A stretch of 64,000 nt of DNA from Burkholderia seminalis DSM 23518. Its GTDB lineage: Bacteria > Pseudomonadota > Gammaproteobacteria > Burkholderiales > Burkholderiaceae. The number at the start of each line of letters is the position of its first letter. The first letter of the stretch is position 1. A program made the translations under genes and the position numbers. The notes beneath the pieces are model-generated. The model did no database searches. It worked only from the letters and a program-made list of their open reading frames with translations, and was not told the origin of the DNA. Positions 35,161 to 44,800 of the stretch are shown here, piece after piece. The stretch lies in the NCBI RefSeq assembly GCF_902832885.1, contig NZ_CADFDK010000002.1, positions 186,001-250,000 of the forward strand, in the 5' to 3' direction.

Positions 35161-36981
35161 TCAGGCGAGCAGCTTCTCGACGAGCGTGCCGAGCTCGCGC
35201 AAATGGACGGGTTTCGGCAGGAATGCATCGAACACCTGCTTGTTCTCGCGCAGCGCGGCCGACTCATATGCGCTGACGCCGAGGATCGCCGGATGGCGGC
35301 CGTCGTGGTCGGGTTCCGCCGCCGCGCGAATGCGCCGCGCGACCTCGAAGCCGCTCAGGTCCGGCAGTTCGAGATCGAGCACGACGATGTCGTAGCGGCC
35401 CGTGCCGAAGCGCGCGACGCCTTCCTGCCCGGTGCCGCACAGTTCGGCCTCGATGCCGAGGGCCGACAGCATCGCACCAAGCGTTTCGCGCGCGTTGTCG
35501 TTGTCGTCGACCACCAGCGCGCGCCGGTCGCGGAGCGCGATCGCGGGCGGCAGTGCGGGCACGTCGCCGGCCGCGTGGCCGGCCGTGTCGATGCCCGGCA
35601 CTTCGGCCGGCAGCGTCACGACGAACTCGCTGCCTTCGCCGACCACGCTGCGCACGTCCACATGCCCGCGCAGCGTCGTCACGATTTCGCGCACGACCGC
35701 GAGCCCCATGCCGATCCCGTCCACATGCAGCCCGACCGCGTCGTTCGCGCGATAGAACGGCTCGAAGATCTTCGACAGGTGTTGCTTCGCGATGCCGGCG
35801 CCCGTGTCGTGCACGGCGATCTTCACCTGCTGGCCGGCCGGCGTGTCGGCGAGCGTGATCGACACCTTGATCGATCCGCCGTGCGTGTACTTGACCGAGT
35901 TCTCGATCAGGTTCGACAGCACCTGCCGCAGCAGCTTGCGATCGGAGCGGATCGCGAGACCCGGCGGCTCGATCCGCTGTTCGACCGTGATCCGCTTGGC
36001 CAGGATCTTCTCGCGCAACGGTTCGATCGCTTCGGCGAGCAGCGGCGCGATTCCGACGGTATCCAGTTCGGCCAGGCGTTTCGTCGAGCGCAGCTTGATG
36101 TAGTCGGTGAGGTCCTTGACGAGTGCTTCGAGCGACAGCGCGGAATTCTGCAGCCGCCGGATCGTCTTCAGGTTCGCGTCGGACTGCGGGCGCGCGAGCA
36201 GGATCTCGATCGACCCGCAGATGGCCTGCAGCGGCGTGCGCAGCTCGTGGCTGACCATCCCGAGGAACGCGTTCTTCGCCTCGATCATCTCGAACGCGCG
36301 GTCGGAGGCCTTGCGCTCGGCGTCGAGCGCCGCGTTTTGCCGTTCGAGCAGGTCGTCGCGCGTGCGCATCGTGTAGAACAGCAGCAGGAACAGTGCGCAC
36401 AGGATCACGCCGAGCACGATGCCGAGGATCAGGATCGCACGCTGCTTTTCCTTCAGCTGATGGAACGTGAAATCGCGTTGCGCCATCTCGATCGCGCGGA
36501 AGTAGTTCGCGAGGCCGTTGACCTTCGGCCAGTATGCATTGACTTCGTCGATCACCTGCCGCGCGTTCTTCGGCGTGTCGCGCAGCGGCGGCACTTCCTG
36601 CTTCAGGCGCGTCATGAATTCACCGAGCGCGTCGATCTCGTTGCGCGCGCGCGGAATGCGCAGCCAGTATTCGGATACTTCGGACGGCCGCTGCAGGAAC
36701 CCGAACGACACCGACAGGCTGTCGAGCTGCATCCGCACGTGATCGAAGTCGTCGTCCTCGCGTGTCGCGTAGAGGATCAGTTGCCGGTCGAATCGCGTAT
36801 AGACGTTGCGGTATTGCGCGGCGGTCCAGAACACGCCTTCGCGCGGCCCTTCGAGCACGCCCTCGTTGACCGAGGTCGCGAGCAGGTCCCACAGCAGGAA
36901 CGCCCACGCGGCGAACCCCATGATCCACAGCGAGCCGAGGACCAGGATGATCTTTCTGTTTTTCCACCGCCGGCGTTTCAT
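35161..36981 (-). CDS. atsR: Hybrid sensor histidine kinase AtsR
   Basis: 606 aa. Two transmembrane helices (about 11-32 and 183-203) bracket a 150-residue periplasmic domain. The DHp H-box is MVSHELRTP with His245; the ATPase has NLIENSVKYT, HDTGAGIAK and DGIGMGLAV. The C-terminal receiver has acidic pocket LVVDDND, phospho-Asp536 in DIVVLDLELPD and Lys in FLPKPVH. Length, His245 and Asp536 agree with AtsR of Burkholderia cenocepacia, which holds down type VI secretion, biofilm and quorum-sensing outputs. Last gene of the atsT cluster, 13 nt from its neighbour. Confidence 0.93.
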   Translation of the reverse strand: MKRRRWKNRKIILVLGSLWIMGFAAWAFLLWDLLATSVNEGVLEGPREGVFWTAAQYRNVYTRFDRQLILYATREDDDFDHVRMQLDSLSVSFGFLQRPSEVSEYWLRIPRARNEIDALGEFMTRLKQEVPPLRDTPKNARQVIDEVNAYWPKVNGLANYFRAIEMAQRDFTFHQLKEKQRAILILGIVLGVILCALFLLLFYTMRTRDDLLERQNAALDAERKASDRAFEMIEAKNAFLGMVSHELRTPLQAICGSIEILLARPQSDANLKTIRRLQNSALSLEALVKDLTDYIKLRSTKRLAELDTVGIAPLLAEAIEPLREKILAKRITVEQRIEPPGLAIRSDRKLLRQVLSNLIENSVKYTHGGSIKVSITLADTPAGQQVKIAVHDTGAGIAKQHLSKIFEPFYRANDAVGLHVDGIGMGLAVVREIVTTLRGHVDVRSVVGEGSEFVVTLPAEVPGIDTAGHAAGDVPALPPAIALRDRRALVVDDNDNARETLGAMLSALGIEAELCGTGQEGVARFGTGRYDIVVLDLELPDLSGFEVARRIRAAAEPDHDGRHPAILGVSAYESAALRENKQVFDAFLPKPVHLRELGTLVEKLLA

Positions 36982-36994
36982 GTCGCGGTCGAAC

Positions 36995-37498
36995 TCACTT
37001 CACGGTCAGGCCGATGATCTGCCACGCGAACTTGGCCTCGCCGAGCGGCGTCTTCAGCTCGTCGGGATACTGGTCGCGCGGATACATGATCCACAGCGGG
37101 CCGTAGTTGTCGTTGCCGAGCACCTTGCCGTTCATCGTCCGCGCGAGGATCACGCCGTACTTGTCGGCATCCGACACGGGAATCGTGAACGTGTACTCGT
37201 CGATGCAGCGGAATTCGATCTGCGTGCCATGCGCGCCGACGGTCTTCAGCACGTCCGACAGGCGCGGGCCGGTGAAGGTCGACTTCGGCGTCCAGCTCGT
37301 CGACGTGACGATCGTATGCTGCGGCAGCGCCATCAGCGCCTGCTCGGAAAAGACGTAGGTCATCTTCCCCTGCTGGTTGCTCTTGCTGATCCTGCCGTCG
37401 ACGGTGAACGTAAACGACGAAGCCGCCCATGCCGAGGCGGCCATGCCGAGCAGGCAGGCCGTCAGCAGGCTCTTGATCCAGATGGTTGAAATGCGCAT
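36995..37498 (-). CDS. Periplasmic oxidoreductase-like protein of the ats cluster
   Basis: 167 aa. Signal peptide to about residue 25 (LLTACLLGMAASAWA). The rest resembles the molybdopterin-binding oxidoreductase (sulphite-oxidase-like) fold: FTGPRLSDVLKTVGAHGTQI, CIDEYTFTIPVSDADKYGVI, NDNYGPLWIMYPRDQYP. It is much shorter than true enzymes and lacks much of the cofactor site, so a binding or sensing role for AtsR is more likely than catalysis. Lies between atsT and atsR, 48 nt and 13 nt from them. Confidence 0.85.
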   Translation of the reverse strand: MRISTIWIKSLLTACLLGMAASAWAASSFTFTVDGRISKSNQQGKMTYVFSEQALMALPQHTIVTSTSWTPKSTFTGPRLSDVLKTVGAHGTQIEFRCIDEYTFTIPVSDADKYGVILARTMNGKVLGNDNYGPLWIMYPRDQYPDELKTPLGEAKFAWQIIGLTVK

Positions 37499-37546
37499 GT
37501 CGTGCCCTCGGTCTCGTGGTTCGTGTCGTGGTTCGTGGTTCGGGAC

Positions 37547-38419
37547 TCAGTTCGCGGCGGCCACGGCCGGCAGCGTGATCTTCAGTTCGCGCGCCACTTC
37601 GGCGAACAGGATCGGCAGGCGCACGGGCTTTTCCTCGCAGCGCGCGTTGTAGTGCGACACGATGTGCGCGATTTCGTCCTCGCTGGCTTCGCCGGTCGAG
37701 ATCTTGCCGGTCAGCAGGAAGATCGGCGCGCCGCTGTTCTCGCTCGAACGGATGCCGCGCACGAGTTCGGCGGCCGTCTGGTCGCCGAGCATCCAGTCGA
37801 GGATGTAGCCGTCGAAATCCTCGACTTCCAGCGCCTTGCGGAACGTCGCGCCGTCGAAGTACGGAATCGCGTTCACGCCTTTCTCGATGAAATATTCACA
37901 CACCGTCTCGGCGACATCCTGCGAATCGTCGACCACGGCGATCCGCGCCGCGTAGACGTTCGGCTGGGTCGAGCGCAGCTCGATCACGTCGACCGGATAG
38001 GTGCGGCCCTCGCGCGCGTGCTGGCGCTCGGTCACGATCCATTCGCCCTGCCACTGCAGCGCGACGAAATCCGTTTCGATCTGGCTGCTGGCCTTCGTCG
38101 AGATCGCGGCGCGGCAGCGGAAGCGCCTCGATTCGATCACGAACGTCGCGTCGATCATCTCGGCGGCGGCCGGCTGCGTGCCCTTGTCGTCGAGCAGGAT
38201 CGCGGGCGGCACGCCGAAGTGCGTCGCGATGTCCTGCAGCTGCGACAGGTTCCACGGGATCAGGCCTTTCATCTTGCGCGTGACGACCGAGAAGCTCAGG
38301 CCGAGCACGTTGGCGATCGTCGTGTTGTGGCTACGCGGCGGAATGCCGTTCCGGTTCAGTAGATCGCGCACCTTGTTCGCGGTGATGAGATCGACATTGG
38401 CCTGCTCGGTGGTGGACAT
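37547..38419 (-). CDS. atsT: Response regulator AtsT
   Basis: 290 aa from ATG 38419 (MSTTEQANVDLITANKVRDL). N-terminal helix-turn-helix of BetR type (NTTIANVLGLSFSVVTRKMK), a linker domain at 85-155, and a C-terminal receiver: ARIAVVDDSQDVAET, phospho-Asp208 in GYILDWMLGDQ, Thr in FLLTGK, Lys in CEEKPVRLP. The receiver at the C-terminus is the reverse of most regulators. Asp208 is the position known for AtsT, which supports this start and identity. First gene of the cluster. Confidence 0.92.
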   Translation of the reverse strand: MSTTEQANVDLITANKVRDLLNRNGIPPRSHNTTIANVLGLSFSVVTRKMKGLIPWNLSQLQDIATHFGVPPAILLDDKGTQPAAAEMIDATFVIESRRFRCRAAISTKASSQIETDFVALQWQGEWIVTERQHAREGRTYPVDVIELRSTQPNVYAARIAVVDDSQDVAETVCEYFIEKGVNAIPYFDGATFRKALEVEDFDGYILDWMLGDQTAAELVRGIRSSENSGAPIFLLTGKISTGEASEDEIAHIVSHYNARCEEKPVRLPILFAEVARELKITLPAVAAAN

Positions 38420-38503
38420 CTCGATGGGGTCTCGAAGGGTTTTGGGCGAGGGAGAGCATAGCAAAACTGACGTGTCACGCAAACTTTGAAAAAGCGAATG
38501 ACC

Positions 38504-38531
38504 TTGACATGCCATTTTTCTCCATTATTAT
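38504..38531 (+). promoter_or_regulatory. Sigma-70 promoter upstream of Sel1 lipoprotein gene
   Basis: TTGACA (38504-38509), 16-nt spacer, TATTAT (38526-38531): all six -35 bases and five of six -10 bases match. It lies in the 357-nt gap between atsT and the lipoprotein genes, which has no gene of its own, and implies a leader of about 240 nt. Confidence 0.6.
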
Positions 38532-38776
38532 TGCTCACCACGTCACTATTGTTTGCTGCGTCATGTTTGGAGATCGATGCCGGGATAGCCGGTACAGCGA
38601 AAAGCGGCAGCCATGAAATGGTGACGGAACAATTCCAAGAGAGAACCTGAGAGAGCCTTGGACTGCGTGTCGGCGTTGGCGGATTGTATCCGTTGCGCCG
38701 CACGCAACCAGGTACGAGCTCACGGGGTGGGATGGCTCGAAGAATTGCGGCGCCAATAAAACTGAGGACTGTACCA

Positions 38777-39364
38777 ATGTATCGCCGTTTACTCGCTCCG
38801 GGGCTGCTGTTGCTGCTGGCCGCGTGCGCGCAGGACCCGTCCGTCACCGGCAACACGGTACGGATCTGCGACGACACCGGGTGTTCCGATCGCCCGAAAG
38901 ATCAGGTGTCCTATCAGAAGAAGGACGATGCGGAAGACCGGGAAGATCCGCGTATCGCCGCGCTGAAGCAGACCGCGAAGACCCAGCCGAAGGCTGCCTA
39001 CGACCTCGGCCTGCGTTATTTCCGCGGCGACGGCGTGCGCCAGGACAGCTATCAGGCGCTCAAGTGGATGCGCGAGGCCGCCGAGCGCGGCGACCTGCAG
39101 GCGCAGAAGGCGCTCGGCAGTTTCTACCTGTTCGGCCTCGAGGAAATGGGCTCCGACGCGCGTGAAGCGGAGAAGTGGCTGTCGATCGCGGCCGGCCGCG
39201 GCGACAAGGAATCGAAAAAGCTGCTCGATCTCGCGCGCAAGGCCAAGAAGGAAGACGAAGAAGACTGGAAATGGCGCACGCAATGGCGTGACGTCTATTA
39301 CGGCTACTGGTACTCGGGCTATCCGTACTACGGCGTCTGGCAGCAGACGTACTGGTACTACTGA
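38777..39364 (+). CDS. Sel1-repeat lipoprotein
   Basis: 195 aa. Lipobox LLAAC with Cys17. Two to three Sel1-like helical repeats cover about residues 70-150 (AYDLGLRYFRGDGVRQDSYQ, ALKWMREAAERGDLQAQKAL, GSFYLFGLEEMGSDAREAEK), which usually hold proteins together. A charged Lys/Glu segment leads to an aromatic tail extremely rich in Tyr and Trp (WRDVYYGYWYSGYPYYGVWQ). I use ATG 38777; the frame opens upstream at 38684. First of three lipoprotein genes; divergent from atsT. Confidence 0.88.
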   Translation: MYRRLLAPGLLLLLAACAQDPSVTGNTVRICDDTGCSDRPKDQVSYQKKDDAEDREDPRIAALKQTAKTQPKAAYDLGLRYFRGDGVRQDSYQALKWMREAAERGDLQAQKALGSFYLFGLEEMGSDAREAEKWLSIAAGRGDKESKKLLDLARKAKKEDEEDWKWRTQWRDVYYGYWYSGYPYYGVWQQTYWYY

Positions 39365-39486
39365 CCGCGCATCAGGCAACGGGGGCAGCAGCGGGGGGAC
39401 CACCAGCGCGCGCCACGCCGGGGGGGCTTATCGAAGTTCGCACGAACACATAAGCCGAACAACGACTCTAATCGATCGACAACGAC

Positions 39487-40314
39487 ATGAAGACCAACCT
39501 TTCCCAACGTCTCACTCAAGGTGCGCTGGTTGCAGCGCTTGGCGCGTCCGTCGCGGGTTGCGGCGGCGTGGTGACGCCCGGCGGACAGAACGCCGGCGTG
39601 ACGGGTGCCGCGGCAGGCGGCGCGAGCGCGGGCGCGGATTCGCAGCTGCAGCGCTGTGCGTCGCCGCTCGGCACGATCGCCGTCGACGACGGCCGCAACG
39701 CCGACTGGTGGGGCCCGTTCGGCAGCGCGACCAAGATGACCACGATCGATCCGCTGCTGCGCCTGGCCGTGCAGCAGTCGAACTGCTTCGTGATCACGTC
39801 GATCGGCAACCAGAAGAGCGACGCGCGCCTGTCGCGCATCACGCAGCTGCAGCGCAACTCGGGCGAATACCGCGCGGGCTCGAAGCAGCAGAAGGGCCAG
39901 CGTGTCGCGGCCGACTACTACATGGAGCCGCAGATCGTGATCAACGATTCGCCGATCGGCGGCATCGGCAGCATGATCGGCGGGCTGATCGGCAACAGCG
40001 CGGTGGCGGCGGTGGCCGGCCACCTGCAGACGAAGGCGTCGGTCGTGACGCTGACGCTGTTCGACGTGCGCTCGGCCGTGCAGATCGCGGCGTCGGAAGG
40101 CAGCTCGACGGCGACCAACTACGGTGCGGCGCTGGGCGGTTTCGGCGGCGGCGTGGGCGGTGCGCTCGCCGGGTTCTCGTCGACGCCGGAAGGCAAGGCG
40201 ACGGTCGTCGCGTTCATCGACGCGTACAACAAGATGGTCGTGGCGCTGCGCAGCTACAAGGCGCAGGACGTGAAGGGCGGCCTCGGCCGCGGCGGCCAGC
40301 TGCAGGTCAACTGA
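39487..40314 (+). CDS. CsgG/HfaB-like lipoprotein
   Basis: 275 aa. Lipobox VAGC with Cys25. The pattern LLRLAVQQSNCFVITSI, SKQQKGQRVAADYYMEPQIV and LTLFDVRSAVQIAASEGSS is that of CsgG/HfaB relatives, which assemble in or at the outer membrane. Gly-rich segments (GGIGSMIGGLIGNSAVAAVA and NYGAALGGFGGGVGGALAGF) look like membrane-inserting hairpins. The start has a weak ribosome binding site. Middle gene of the lipoprotein trio; substrates unknown. Confidence 0.82.
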   Translation: MKTNLSQRLTQGALVAALGASVAGCGGVVTPGGQNAGVTGAAAGGASAGADSQLQRCASPLGTIAVDDGRNADWWGPFGSATKMTTIDPLLRLAVQQSNCFVITSIGNQKSDARLSRITQLQRNSGEYRAGSKQQKGQRVAADYYMEPQIVINDSPIGGIGSMIGGLIGNSAVAAVAGHLQTKASVVTLTLFDVRSAVQIAASEGSSTATNYGAALGGFGGGVGGALAGFSSTPEGKATVVAFIDAYNKMVVALRSYKAQDVKGGLGRGGQLQVN

Positions 40315-40429
40315 CGTTCCCGGGCCGGTGGTTGGCCGCCGGCCCAATCCCGATGCGGATGGTCCGTGCGCGCGGCGTGATCCGTGCGTAACGGCTTCGT
40401 TCGTCCTGTTCGTTCAGAAGGTGATTCCG

Positions 40430-41452
40430 ATGAAAACCGTTGCATTGATCGCATTGACTTGCCTGGCGCTGACCGCTTGCGGCGGCGACGACACTTCCGC
40501 GCCTGCATCGTCCGGCGGATCGGGCACGAGCAACAACGGCGGCAGCGGTGGCACGGGCACCGGCTCCGGCGGGACGGGCGGCGGCGGGGCGGGAAGCGGT
40601 GGTTCGGGCGGCTCCGGCGGCGGTACGCTGACGTGGCGCTACGAGGCACAGCCGGTCGCGGCGGATCGGGCGAGCTTCCTGACGCTGGTCAACAACGAGG
40701 GCGCAAAAGGCTATCGATATCTGGGCGACTATTTCTACAATGCGAGCAACGGCGGGTCGCAGTCGATCTTCGTGAACGACGGCACCGCGCAGACCTACAC
40801 GTACCAGTTGCAGACGGCGCCGGCCGACATGACGTCCTTCGTGAACGCGGCCAACGCGCAAGGGGCGAGCGGCTACCGCTACGAAGGGCCGCTCACGTAC
40901 GGCGACCTCTATCGCAAGGACGGCGGCTCGTCGGCCACCTACACGTACACGGCGACGGGCCTGCCCGCCGACGCCAACGCATTCCTCGCGCAGGCGAACG
41001 GACAGGGCCAGTCGGGCTACTGGTTCCTTGGCCCGATGGCGGTGGGCACCGCGCAGGCGAACGTGTACATGAAGAACAACGCGTCGAACGCGACCTATAC
41101 GTACGACGCGCTGGCGCCGACGTCGACGGTCGGCGACTTCATCGCACAGGCCAACAGCGAGGGGGCGAAGGGTTATCGCGCGAAGGGCGCGATGGCATTC
41201 GGTACGGCGATCTCGTGGGTCTACGTGAAGGACCAGACGCAGTCGCCGACCTTCACGTACCAGTCGGCCGCGATCCAGTCGACCGGCGCCAGCTTCGTTC
41301 AGCAGGCGAACACATTCGGCGCGCAGGGCAGCGCGTATCTGAGCGATCTCGCGCTCGGCTCGCCCGCGCCGGTGATGGCGTCGTTCTATTTCACGCCGAA
41401 GAACTGCACGGGCTTCCTGTGCACGACGCTGAATCCGCTCACCCAGAACTGA
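40430..41452 (+). CDS. Lipoprotein with Gly/Ser linker and five tandem repeats
   Basis: 340 aa. Lipobox LTAC with Cys17, then a 40-residue Gly/Ser/Thr linker (about 28-66). Residues 67-320 hold five repeats of about 50 aa, each starting T-Y-T-Y or similar and containing FxxxAN-xxGAxGY (for example SFVNAANAQGASGYRYEGPL, AFLAQANGQGQSGYWFLGPM, DFIAQANSEGAKGYRAKGAM). I do not know the family. The design, an anchored stalk with a repeat array, suggests a surface-exposed binding or structural protein. ATG 40430 follows GAAGG. Confidence 0.85.
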   Translation: MKTVALIALTCLALTACGGDDTSAPASSGGSGTSNNGGSGGTGTGSGGTGGGGAGSGGSGGSGGGTLTWRYEAQPVAADRASFLTLVNNEGAKGYRYLGDYFYNASNGGSQSIFVNDGTAQTYTYQLQTAPADMTSFVNAANAQGASGYRYEGPLTYGDLYRKDGGSSATYTYTATGLPADANAFLAQANGQGQSGYWFLGPMAVGTAQANVYMKNNASNATYTYDALAPTSTVGDFIAQANSEGAKGYRAKGAMAFGTAISWVYVKDQTQSPTFTYQSAAIQSTGASFVQQANTFGAQGSAYLSDLALGSPAPVMASFYFTPKNCTGFLCTTLNPLTQN

Positions 41453-41823
41453 GCGGGCGATCCTGCCGGGAAGTCCCGCGCGGGTCGAATCGGGTGCCTC
41501 GGTGCGTCACGAGATTCGTTGACGCATCTTTTTGCCGCCGGCTCGCCGGCGGTATTTCATTGTGGACGGACCTGAGGCGATTCGCCGAAGCGACGGGTCC
41601 GAACGGCGCGGTGCGCGACACGCGATTCCACCGCCGATTCTCGTTCAAGTTCAAAACAATCATTAAAACAAATAGGACGTGTACTAAAAGGATAATGCAC
41701 ACCTGATTTTCGTGGTGTCGTTAGGCATGATCGGGACCTTACCGTCCCGAATGTTTCCATCGTGACGTCCGGCCGGCCGGGATTTGCCGCAGGTCCGCGT
41801 TCCGGGCTCCGTCACATCGAGCC
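41453..41823. other. Intergenic region upstream of first hybrid kinase
   Basis: 371 nt with no gene I can support. It starts with a terminator-like hairpin at 41535 and then becomes AT-rich (41640-41720), with the imperfect repeat GTGTACT...ATGCACAC around 41678-41702 and the small hairpin GGGAC / GTCCC near 41733. Probably the promoter region of the kinase gene. Confidence 0.5.
41535..41552 (+). terminator. Hairpin after lipoprotein trio
   Basis: CCGCCGGC, loop TC, GCCGGCGG: an exact 8-bp stem, 82 nt after the last lipoprotein stop. The following TATTTCATT is a weak T-run, so termination is probable but not certain. Confidence 0.5.
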
Positions 41824-44800
41824 ATGCCATACAGCACGCTTCAGTCCATTCGCCGCTACCAGAGCATTTCGATGTTCGGGGGCGGCATCGTCGTCACGAT
41901 CCTGATCCTGATCGCCTGCGGGCTCGGGATCACGTCGATCGTCTACGGCCATCTGGACGGCGAGCGGCGCAATTTCCTGAACGGTGTCGAGGAAGCCGCG
42001 GACGAGGTGCAGGTGGCCGAGACGTCGTTCCGCAACGGCGTCACGAATACGCAACTCATCTGGCGGGAGATCGGCGCGGCGCCGGCCGACGTCGTGAACG
42101 CGTTCTTCGCCGACGGCCAGCAGCTGGCGATCAAGCCGTATCCGTCGCTCGTGGTCGGCGTGCCGGGGCAAACCGCGCGGCGCGACGAGGTCGCTCGTTA
42201 TCTCGCGCTGTCGTTCATGCTGTCGCGCATCTGCGCGGCGAGTTCGCTCAATCGCGGGCGTACGCTCGAGGGGTACCACTACAGTACGCGCACGGGCGTC
42301 TTCGGCCTGGTGCCACACCTGGCGCGCGACAATCCGGCACTGGCGTCGGCCGACGCGCGTGCGCAAGTATTCGATGCGCTGCGCATCGATTTCGACGGCT
42401 CGCCGCCGGCGCCGAACGACGGTCGGCCGAACGTCCGCTGGCTGCCGCCCTACGTCAACCCCGTCACCGGGCAGATGCGCATCCGCGTCGCCGCCGAGGC
42501 GCGCGCCGCCGGCCAGCCGTTCGCGGTGCTGGTCACCGAATACGCACCCGACTACCTGCTGTCGTGGCTGCCCGGACGGGGCTTGGCCGGCACGTTCTTC
42601 ATCACGTCGGCGGACAACCGGCTGATCGCGATCGATCCGGACGTCGCACGCACGAACGCCCTGAGCGAGCGCTTGCTGAGCCTCGATGTCGCGCATCGTG
42701 GAAGGGTGTCCGCCGAGCCGCTCTTTCGCGACGGCGCGATCGTGTTCAGCAGCAAGCTCGCGGCAACCGGCTGGACGATCGCCTATGTGCTGTCGTGGGC
42801 CGACGTGCTGGCCGGCATCGGCGTGCAGGCCGGCGGGCTCGCGGCGTCGACCCTCGTTGCGATCATCGTGATGTGGCTGCTGCTCGTGCGTTTCCACCGG
42901 CGCGTGCTTGTGCCGGTGTATGCACGCTCGGCCCGCGTGTTCGACAGCGAGGCGCTGTGCCGCAGCGTGATCGCGATGGCGCCGGTCGGCATCGGCCTCG
43001 TGTCGTTGTCCGACCGGCGCGTGATGCTCGCGAGCGACGCGCTCAAGCAGATGCTGCTGCCGCATGAAGGCGATTACCATGCGCTGTCCGCGCTGGCACT
43101 CGAGAAGTACGACGCGTTCGTCGCGAACGGCGGGGCCGGCCGGACGATGACGACCGAGCTCGTGCTCGACGCACGCGGCGATACGCCGCTGCACCTGGAG
43201 ATCATCGCGCACGGCGCGCGTTATCAAGGCGAGGACGTGCTGATCGCGACGTTCGCCGACATGAGCGCGCAGTGCCGCCTCGTTCATCAGCTCGAGGAAG
43301 CGGTGCGCGCGGCCGATTCGGCGAATGCGGCCAAGTCGTCGTTTCTCGCCGCGACGAGTCATGAGATCCGCACGCCGCTGAACGTGATCCTCGGCAACCT
43401 CGAGCTGCTCGAGCGCACGGCGCTCGATGCCTCGCAGCAGGGCCGCGTGCGGACGCTGCGCGCGTCGGCCGAAGGGCTGCTCGCGATCGTCAGCGACGTG
43501 CTCGATTTCTCGAAGATCGAAGCCGGCGCGATGTCGGTCGAGTCGATCGAGTTCGACGTGATCGCGGTGATCGAGCGCGAGCTCGCGGCATTCGCGTCGG
43601 TCGCGAAGGCAAAAGGGTTGCCGCTGTTCGCCGATATCGATGCGAGCGGCGCGCAGCGCATGCGCGGCGATCCGACGCGGCTCGCGCAGGTGGTCGGCAA
43701 CCTGCTGAGCAACGCGATCAAGTTCACGAGCGCCGGGCGCATCGTCGCGCGCGTGGCGGTCGGGCGAAATGCGCGCGGTGCGCCCGAGATCGCCATCGGC
43801 ATCGAGGATACCGGCATCGGGATCGACCCTGCGCAACAGGGCAAGCTGTTCAAGGCGTTCTCGCAGGTCGATGCGTCGATCACGCGGCGCTATGGCGGCA
43901 CGGGGCTCGGGCTCGCGCTGTGCGACCGGCTGGTCGCGGCGATGGGCGGGACGATTGCGGTCGACAGCGCGCCGGGCGTCGGCAGCCTGTTCACCGTGCG
44001 CTTGCCGCTGCATACGGGCATTGCGCCGAAATCCCCGGCCGGCGCGGGTGCCGGCCGGACGCTGATCGTCGTGTCGCCGGAGGACGCGTGGCGTGCGTTT
44101 GCCTTTCCGCATCTGCGTGCATGGGGGTTCGACGTCGCGATGCATCCGAGTCCGATCGGGATTGCCGCCGGGTGCCTCGCGCGTGCACACGCGATCGTGC
44201 TCTTCGGCGATTCCGACCAATGGCGGCGCGAGGAGCTCGACAGCCTCGGCGGCGGTACGCCGGTCGTGCTGGCGACGCCGGACGGCCCGCTGCAGCCGGA
44301 CGTCGCGGGCCGCACGATCCGCGTGTCGAGTTATTCGCTGAACGGGCTGCGCATGGCGATCGCGCAGGCGCGAGTCGCTACCGCCGAGTCGCCGCGCGGG
44401 CCGGGGTGCGCGCCCGATGTCGGGCAGTCGGCGTCGCCGGCTTCCAGCACGCGTGTGCCGCGTGTGCTGGTCGCCGACGATGCGGCGGTCAACGGGTCGA
44501 TTTTCCGCGAGCAGCTGGATGTGCTCGGTTGCACGGTCCGGTGTGTGTCGTCCGGCGGCGCGGCGCTCGACACGCTCGAGAGCGGCATGTGGGACGTGCT
44601 GCTGCTCGGTGCCGACTTGCCCGACATGTCGGTCCGGGAACTGGTCGAAGCCGTTCATGCGCGCGCGTTGCCGTGCGACATGATCGTCGTGGCATCGTAT
44701 CTGGCGCCCGACAATGCCCGGCGCTACGCGGCATCGAACGTCGCGTATGTGTTAACCAAGCCGGTGACGCTGGCCGACCTGCGCCGCGGCCTCGCCCGCG

